Positions 57,549-64,000 of a stretch of DNA of 64,000 bases are shown here, piece after piece. Origin of the DNA: Acorus gramineus (Eukaryota; Streptophyta; Magnoliopsida; Acorales; Acoraceae); NCBI GenBank assembly GCA_030737835.1, contig CM060850.1, positions 9,863,877 through 9,927,876 of the forward strand. The letters run 5' to 3'. The notes under the pieces are model-generated. The model had not been told where the DNA came from and ran no database searches. It saw nothing but the letters and a program-made list of their open reading frames with translations. Positions within the stretch are counted from its first letter, which is position 1; each line of letters starts with the position of its first letter. The translations under genes were made by a program, and so were the position numbers.

Positions 57549-58736
57549 TGATGATCATGACATAGAGTGAGAAGTACCGTCATTGTCCTTAATTTGTTGG
57601 TGGAGAAAAAAAAGGTGTGAAAACCGGGATGGGTGAGAAAATGTAGATTGTCGAAGACCTAAAAAAGAGGAGGGAGATGATGAAAGGGAACTGGGGAGGG
57701 AGAGAGTAATCGAGGTTGGGAGAGGGGGAGGGGGGGAGCACAAAGAAAGAAAGGGTTTGGGAGTAGAAAATGAAAGAAAAGGGTTGGAGTTAACATAGTT
57801 TGGATGAAAGAATCCAAATATAATAGATGTTGGGATTTGAAAACCTATTGTTAAATTGCAAAGTTGAGGAGCTTATTTCATACAAGAGTTTGTTGAGGGA
57901 TCTGAATGTGTAATCAATTTTTTTCAAAAAAAAAAAAAAAACACCAACTTGTTCACGCTATGTCACATCATTTATTGTCATACGAATTAAATTCTTTTTG
58001 GGATTAATACAACTCATACATATTTTTTTTTTAAAATGACAATAAAATAACATCTTATCTTGTTCTTTCTTCTCTTTTTCTTTTTACTAATATTGGATGG
58101 TCAGTTAAGATTTTTTTTAGCAATCTATTGTATGTCGACGGCAAAGATGATCATGACATAGAGTGAGAAGTACCGTCATTGTCCTTAATTTGTTGGTGGA
58201 GAAAAAAAAGGGAAAAAAAAAGTTGTTAAAACAAGGATGAATGAGACATTGTGGATTGTCGAAGACCAAAAAAAGAGGAGGGTGACAACGAAAGGGCGCG
58301 GGGAAGGGATAGAGTAATCGAGGTTGGGAGAGAGAAGGGGGAACACAAATAAAGGAAGGGACTAGAGGTAAAAACAAAAGAAAAGGGTTGGAGTTAACAT
58401 AGTATGGATGAAAGGATCCAAATATAATATGTGCTTGGACTTGAAAACTTATTGTTAACTTGTAAAGTTGAGGGGCTTATTTAATATAAGGGTACGTTGA
58501 GGAACCTGGATCTGCAATTAATTTTGCAGAAAAAAAAAAAAACCAACTTGTTCACGTTATATCACATCATTCATTGTCATACGAATTAAATTCTTTTTGG
58601 GATTAAAACAACTCATACATTTTTTTTTTTTTTTTTTGTTAAAATGACAAATAAAATAACATCTTATCTTGTATTCTTGTTCTTTCTTCTCTTTTTCTTT
58701 TTACTAATTTTGGATGGTCAGTTAAGATTTTTTTTT
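57549..58736 (+). repeat. ~590-bp tandem duplication with an inserted neprosin exon piece
   Basis: Copy 1 (about 57549-58118) and copy 2 (58146-58736) both run from GATGATCATGACATAGAGTG to GGATGGTCAGTTAAGATTTTTT. Between them, 58119-58152 is identical to 56101-56134, part of the neprosin last exon (AGCAATCTATTGTATGTCGA...). The junction falls in GATGATC, shared by exon and repeat. Copies have diverged by substitutions and short indels. Non-coding. Confidence 0.85.
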
Positions 58737-58907
58737 TTCTGGGTAAATATTAAAAATGGATTAATGTGAATAAGAAGAATTACAATGTTACTTATGAAAA
58801 GCTAATGGTAGGTATCTAAAGCCTACTTAAATAAAACAGAAAGGGGGACTGAAATGTAATATTTCAGTGCATTCTCTGTTCAACAGTAAAACATGAAGCC
58901 AGAAGTG

Positions 58908-59000
58908 AGAGAGAGAGAGAGTTTGTGTGAGAGACAGAGAGCGTGAGATAGAGAGAGAGAGAGAGAGACAGAGAGCGTGAGAGAGAGAGAGAGAGAGAGA
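58908..59000 (+). repeat. interrupted GA repeat in the phytocyanin leader
   Basis: GA-rich tract (three blocks broken by GCGTGA and GACA) that runs up to the ATG at 59000. Confidence 0.9.
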
Positions 59001-59228
59001 TGGTGTTACTGCTGCGGCTTGTGCTGCTCAACCAAACCAACTTCCCAGAGCCACCGGCACACGTGACGGCGGTCGTCGAACATCCACGCCTTGTCTTCCC
59101 CGGCGTGGACAATTTTTGTTTCAATCATTTCGTTGGTGGGGTCGTCTTCCGGCTGGACACCCGGCCCCAACTTCACTGATTGGGCCCTCCATGAAACCTT
59201 CACCAACCAAGACTGCGTAGGTACATAC

Positions 59229-59295
<67 letters not shown>

Positions 59296-60190
59296 ACTGT
59301 TTAATCATGTAGACTAAGTTGATCAACTGAAAAAAAAGTTTTTGTATGTATAATAATCAAATACATGAAATTTATTTGGTACCATTGTACATAGTATATA
59401 TAAAATATACTATTAAAATATTTAATTTGGATATAAGTCATCCCATCACTTGTTATAATTAACCAAAAGTAAAAACTACACTCTCTCTAAATAATGACAT
59501 ATATATATATGACAATAAAACCCTTAACAGAGTATTTATATTGTTATTATTTGTTTATTTTTTATTTAATTAAAATACAAAGATAACACTGCTAAGATAT
59601 ATATCTTTTTTATTTAAAGTTACTGATACAAAAATCAATGTTCTGTTTGATGATAAAAATATTAAAAAAGAATTTACCAAAACAGGATATATATATCTCA
59701 ACTAGAGTATTAAAGATATTTTTCATACTAAAAACTAAATAACATATTTTTGAAAGATATCCATATAAAAAAAAAAAAAAAAAGCTATTACAATCTCACA
59801 TGTTTCTATTCAAAATTTTCAGTGTTCCTGCCAAAGAACGCCACCCACCACCAGGTTCTGGAAGTGTCCCAGGCGGCGTACAAGCGATGCGCAACCGGCC
59901 ACCCGGTAAAGAAGTGGACGAGCCCCAACTGGACGGAGGCGGCAACCGTCGTGAAGCTCGCATCATTGCCGCCGGGCCGATATTACTACTTCATCGCCGG
60001 CAAGGACGAGTGCTTGAAAGGCATGAAGTTTGCATTCATGCTGGACTCCGGCGCGTCCTACTCCACCGAGGTCGTCTTCTGTATCGGCGGATGCGGCAAA
60101 TCTGCAGTGGTGGCTCCGCCGCCTGTGCTAGCTGTGCTGATGATGATATTTCTGATCATCATTAATAACATACGAATACATGTATGTTAG
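59000..60190 (+). CDS. phytocyanin-like (early-nodulin-like) protein gene, exon 1 frame problem
   Basis: Two exons, donor at 59221 and exon 2 at 59823-60190. The phytocyanin frame reads LVGSSSGWTPGPNFTDWALH ... NQDC at the end of exon 1 and splices in phase to VVFLPKNATHHQVLEVSQAA, YKRCATGHPVKKW, LPPGRYYYFIAGKDECLKGM in exon 2, with a hydrophobic C-tail (VLAVLMMIFLIII) that fits a GPI-anchor signal. Type I copper ligands: the His in HHQV remains, but the Cys of FIC is Ala and the GHC His is Glu, so copper binding is probably lost, as in early-nodulin-like proteins. In exon 1 the ATG at 59000 (MVLLLRLVLL) is in another frame, and the phytocyanin frame is closed by a TGA near 59065 with no ATG after it. 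So this copy is probably frame-shifted in exon 1 or its start is elsewhere. Confidence 0.65.
59231..59292 (+). repeat. CT microsatellite at the start of the phytocyanin intron
   Basis: About 30 CT units beginning 10 nt after the splice donor. Complementary to the GA tract before exon 1. Confidence 0.95.
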
Positions 60191-60785
60191 ACACAAATAA
60201 TTAAGTATATTGGAGTATGTGTTTAATTATGTGTTTGTTTTGTAAGTGAATTGTACTTTTGTTCTCTTTTAGCTAGGTAGAGACATGTTAATTTGGACAG
60301 TTTTTGAATTTTTGTATGTGCATGTAAATATAATATATATATAACAATGAATATGTCCTTTCTTTTTATTTTTATTTTTATTTTTATTTTTGAAGGAAAT
60401 ATGTATGTTGTTTATTAAATCATCTTTATTTATCTCTCTAAACCCTATTTCTTCCCATAACCAATTAATTAATTCCATACTTAAGTTATATGTTACACGA
60501 AGAATACATGTATGTTAGACACAAATAATTAATTGAAGAACATGTGTTGTATGATGTTTGTGTTTGTGGGGTTTGTTTTATAAGTGCTGATCATGACGAT
60601 CGTTAACTGCAATTTTGTTCCATTTTAGCTAAGCATGCATAACCCAGGTTTGGACAGCTTTTGTATATGTTTTTGTTTACAGTGTGCAGGCAAATATAAC
60701 AATATGTCTTTTATTAAACCATCTTTATTCATCTCACTGAACCCTACTTCCCATAATTAACCAAAATTAGAAGCTATATGTAGAA
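60170..60785 (+). repeat. tandem duplication of the phytocyanin 3' end
   Basis: Copy 1 (about 60170-60500) and copy 2 (about 60501-60785) both start GAATACATGTATGTTAGACA, a block that includes the stop codon of the gene in copy 1. Both continue with TTTTAGCTA, TTTGGACAG, TTTATTAAA-CATCTTTAT and CTTCCCATAA blocks. Copy 1 has an extra TTTTTA pentamer/hexamer run at about 60363-60391. Polyadenylation signals are probably duplicated. Confidence 0.75.
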
Positions 60786-62358
60786 GGCACAACTTGAAAT
60801 AGTAGTAGAAAAAATTCAAAACAAATCATCATTTATAGATAATATTGTCTAGGAATATTGACAGGAATATTGTCTTTTTTAGTTGTTACCTTGGAGGCTT
60901 GGATAACCATCCATGCATGTATTATGGTATCTGGGGAGAAAAGATTCAAAAACTTAAAATTTGACCAAATTTTTTTATCCAAACCAATGAAAAAAATTGA
61001 CAAACTCACACATTCAATCAAAAGTAATAGCAAGCATCTAACCCCACTTACCATATGCAATAGTATGACATATTGGTTAAAATAAGTTTGTTTAAAATTT
61101 TGGTCACAATTGGTCACTGAAAATACACATCATTTACTGATGCATATTTATTACTCTCATCTAACCTTGCTCTCATCTAACCCCACTTACCATAGGCAAC
61201 TAGTTAGTTCAAATTACTTCCCCACATGGCCACATAAGCCATGTGTGGACACAGTTACACAGAAAAATTAAATGAAACAAACTTTAATAGATAATTTGCC
61301 AGCTAGCAGGTGGATATTCAAAATGAAGACTGTCTTATTTTTTTTGCATAACAAATGCATTGTGGTCTCAAGAATCCATCCATATGAATACAAAGATGCT
61401 CTTAATTGATCTATTATCTATCTTTGTTCACTCACCTAATGCCACTTCACATAGGCAATTAATTAGGTGATCCATACATAGGATATGTGTTAAAACACTT
61501 GTCTCACATGGTTTAACCTTAGGGCAAAGCTAGCAATGGTAAATATATAAAAACTACAAAAGATAATTAATTAGGACTTTACCTTGCTGTGATACCTTGG
61601 AAAACCATCCATTATATGTTCTTAGTTAGGACTGCAGCTTAATGCACTGACTAAAATTGAAGGGCTGAGATGGTGGATTTGGTGGCCAGGAACTCAATGG
61701 GTAGAGGTTCATATGGACATTGTTTTTTTTATTGTAGTGTTTTATTTATTCATTTTTTCTTGTTAATATATAAAAATATGTATTACTGTGTGTTAAATTA
61801 AATTCGGTTTTTGCATATATATATATATACACACCCCTAAAATAATCTAATTTTGCCAAAATATCCCTATTGAAATACTATTTTCAGCAATGCCCTTCAA
61901 AACGACTTAAATTGTGCATAAAAGGGTATTATTGTAAATTTTAAAATATTTATATGGTGTATAAATAACCCTCTCGAAAGGGCACAGGTGCATAATTTAA
62001 CCATTTTTAAGGGGTATTGATGACAATAAAGTTTTAAAGGGGGTATTTTGATAATATAAGATTTTTTAAGAGGTACCTTAAATTACAATAAGGTCCAGAC
62101 CATAAGAGAAGAAAAAAAAGGTAAGAGAGGTAAACCAACAAATCGAGTTGACGGTCTTCCAAAAGTTTAATTGATTCCCTGCTCATATATAACCAATGTA
62201 CTAAGCTTAAGAAATGCAGTCACCTCAGTTAGATTATTACCTCTTTTATGAATAAAGGTTCATCTGAGCTTTTTTTTTACGTGAACATCTATGTAATCAA
62301 GAGGTCATGGTTCAAAGTCACAAATTTTACTTTAACAAAAAAATTATTGATACACTTA
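60786..62358. other. intergenic DNA
   Basis: No gene seen. A weak inverted repeat at about 61832-62078 (ACCCCTAAAATAATCT...CCAAAATATCCC and its rough inverse near 62035-62078) may be an eroded transposon. Confidence 0.35.
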
Positions 62359-62588
62359 GGGTGCGTTTAATTGCGTGATTGTGCAGCGTTTGTGATTGCA
62401 GGAAGCTGCAATTGTAATTGTGCAACCAAACAGTTTTACTATAGCAGCTTCCTATACACAGATTTTAGACAAATAGTACGCAAAAACTCCGATTTCAAAA
62501 AGCTGAGAAAGTGAGCTTTCTACAGAATCAGTTTTAAAACACAGATTCCTACATAATCAATTTTATAATTGCGTAACCAAACGCACCC
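62359..62588. mobile_element. Tourist-like (PIF/Harbinger) MITE
   Basis: A 230-bp element with ends GGGTGCGTTTAATTGCG and the complement of CGTAACCAAACGCACCC, flanked by TTA on both sides (62356-62358, 62589-62591). Internal GCAGCTTC/GAAGCTGC motifs. Non-coding. Confidence 0.85.
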
Positions 62589-62591
62589 TTA

Positions 62592-63019
62592 GTCCATTTT
62601 ACGGTTCATTTACAATCATCACTTTCCTATTGCAATGTATCAAATCAGTTACCTAGTATATATATACTCCACTATCATTACAAAAAATGTAAGAATCATC
62701 TTAGATAAATGTCAAAATTACGAGCCAGTTTCAACCATTAATTGAACATTCCCAAACAGACTCTCAAAATGATAGTGAGAGTGGGAGCATCCCTGGAAAC
62801 TCTCCTGATCCTGAAAACTCGCCTGAACATTCCCAAACTGCATGTCATTGACAGATACCCAGCTCACAATCTCACATGCACGCAACATCAAGCATACTAG
62901 GAAGCATGGGCCACATGGGCCAGAACATTATTCACCACCATAAATAAGTTTTGGAAAAAGATATTAACAGCATCCATTGCAGTCCTAATTACAATTCATC
63001 TTGTTTTTTTTTTTAAATC
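62592..63019. other. intergenic DNA, no gene seen
   Basis: Nothing recognised apart from a short CTGAAAACTCGCCTGAACATTCCCAAAC repeat-like patch near 62810. Confidence 0.35.
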
Positions 63020-63215
63020 ATACACTAACATTTTAAAGTGTATGCTGTTATATGAAATAAAGTATATACTGAGTTACATTAGTGTATTTTTTTTCATCAT
63101 AAAAAAATGAAAAAAAATTGACACATACTATGATAGTGTGATATATACTATATTATCATAACGTATGGGGCTGCAAAACAGGTTAAAAAAAGGATTACAT
63201 GTATCAGCTCTCATA
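63020..63215 (-). repeat. AT-rich dispersed repeat copy, inverted
   Basis: Reverse complement begins near GAGCTGATACATG and TTTTGCAGCCCCATACGTTATGATAA, then AGTATATA, an ATGATGAAAAAAAATACACTAATG centre, and ends TTAGTGTATGATTT. It matches 49089-49285 in order. Non-coding. Confidence 0.65.
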
Positions 63216-63517
63216 AGTTGTCCATCTCACCCATGTATATAATTAATTAAAGTAATGACAATCTTAATATTGAAGACTTGCAGGTGTGCCTCATTTAAAC
63301 AAGGTCCATATGAATCTCTATTCATATTCAAGGGAGGTAAATTAACCAACTGTGCTGACTGCATTCCTTAATTAGCTTAGTATATTCTTTTTGTCTTAAC
63401 AGCTTTCACATTTTCATAGCTTCATTTCATTGTGGTTGATGGTTGAAGATTATTATAGAATTTGAATTGTATAAGATGACACAATTTGAGTAGCTGAAAT
63501 AAGTGTCTCGTACAAGT
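63216..63517. other. intergenic DNA, no gene seen
   Basis: AT-rich, no recognisable feature. Confidence 0.35.
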
Positions 63518-63895
63518 AGATGTGTAAAACGGGTTGGGCCGTGGCCCATTTAGGAAGTGGGCTAACGGGTTAGTGGGCCGTGCCGGCCCGTTAACTTTGA
63601 TGGGCCGTGCTGTGTCAGGCCCGCCAGGTCAAAGGCCCACGTGCCTAGCCGGCCAGCCCATGATTTTTTAAAAAATAAATTTTTTAATTTTTTAAATTTT
63701 AAACTTTACCTTTCTTAATATTATACACTAAAAAATTATATAAATGTATTACATATACATATATACACACAAAAACATTATATATACTTGATAAAACAAT
63801 GAGATAAGACACTTATTCAACATATTATATGGCCCGTCTACTGTGAATTGTCGTGCCGTGCCGTACCTATCGTGCCGTGCTCATTAACGTGCCGT
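63518..63895. mobile_element. hAT-type MITE remnant rich in GGGCC motifs
   Basis: Starts near GTAGATGTGTAAAACGGGTTGG and contains repeated GGGCCGTG/CGTGCCG and CGGGTT motifs, typical of plant hAT-derived repeats. The right side ends near TTAACGTGCCGTCA, next to GGGGCGGAACCAAG, which looks like the start of another repeat that runs off the window. Ends are not clean. Confidence 0.5.
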
Positions 63896-64000
63896 CAGGG
63901 GCGGAACCAAGAATTAAAGCAATGGGAGGTCAAGGGACCAAGAAAATGAGTAAGATAAAAAAAGGAATAATTATAGATATATAATAAATTAAGACAAAAT
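63896..64000. mobile_element. left edge of another repeat, cut by the window end
   Basis: AGGGGCGGAACCAAGAATT resembles the common start of plant DNA-transposon-derived repeats (GGGGCGGAGCCAGGA type). Too little is present to classify. Confidence 0.3.

Noticed and set aside
1-64000. CRISPR arrays, bacterial operons, riboswitches, rRNA or tRNA genes
   Set aside because: Plant nuclear sequence; no regularly spaced short repeats of CRISPR type and no tRNA/rRNA that I could recognise by eye. A tRNA scan would be needed to exclude tRNAs fully.

Overview
This is nuclear DNA of a flowering plant. Every recognisable gene belongs to a land-plant family, introns are GT-AG (two exceptions are noted), intergenic DNA is very AT-rich, and short non-autonomous DNA transposons are everywhere. 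Several genes have GC-rich exons (TCP, complex I subunit, AFP, RPK2, phytocyanin) against this AT-rich background. I cannot tell monocot from eudicot by eye.

Layout, left to right: a CIN-type TCP transcription factor (+, 1.39-2.18 kb); a transposon-rich stretch with a solo gypsy-type LTR and three or more MITEs (4.8-12.1 kb); a small mitochondrial complex I subunit gene (-, 14.2-14.6 kb) with a hAT MITE just upstream of its ATG; a nine-coding-exon G3BP-like NTF2/RRM RNA-binding protein with a long leader intron (+, 17.2-22.8 kb); a convergent DUF1118/RIQ thylakoid protein gene (-, 23.3-24.7 kb) whose intron holds a piece of plastid ycf2; a 25-34 kb zone of four long-inverted-repeat Mutator-like elements and one hAT MITE lying between two clusters of perfect G-boxes; an AFP/NINJA-family repressor of ABA signalling (+, 35.1-38.0 kb); a 2.2 kb PIF/Harbinger-type element with an internal transcription-unit-like segment (39.2-41.4 kb); a decayed glycerophosphodiester phosphodiesterase gene (+, 41.6-43.3 kb); an intact single-exon RPK2-type LRR receptor kinase (-, 45.2-48.4 kb); a seven-exon neprosin-domain gene (+, 51.5-56.3 kb); a tandem duplication carrying a stray piece of the neprosin last exon (57.5-58.7 kb); a phytocyanin-like gene with a frame problem in exon 1 and a duplicated 3' end (+, 59.0-60.8 kb); and more MITEs to the end.

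The genes are ordinary single plant loci, not a cluster or operon. The strongest unusual signals are structural: G-box arrays separated by Mutator-like insertions upstream of an ABA-signalling repressor; complementary GA/CT runs flanking exon 1 in two unrelated genes; a perfect 16-bp palindrome fusing two site II motifs with a G-box; a dense telo-box array in the G3BP leader intron; and a microhomology junction that copied a neprosin exon fragment into a neighbouring duplication. I found no convincing new multi-gene system.
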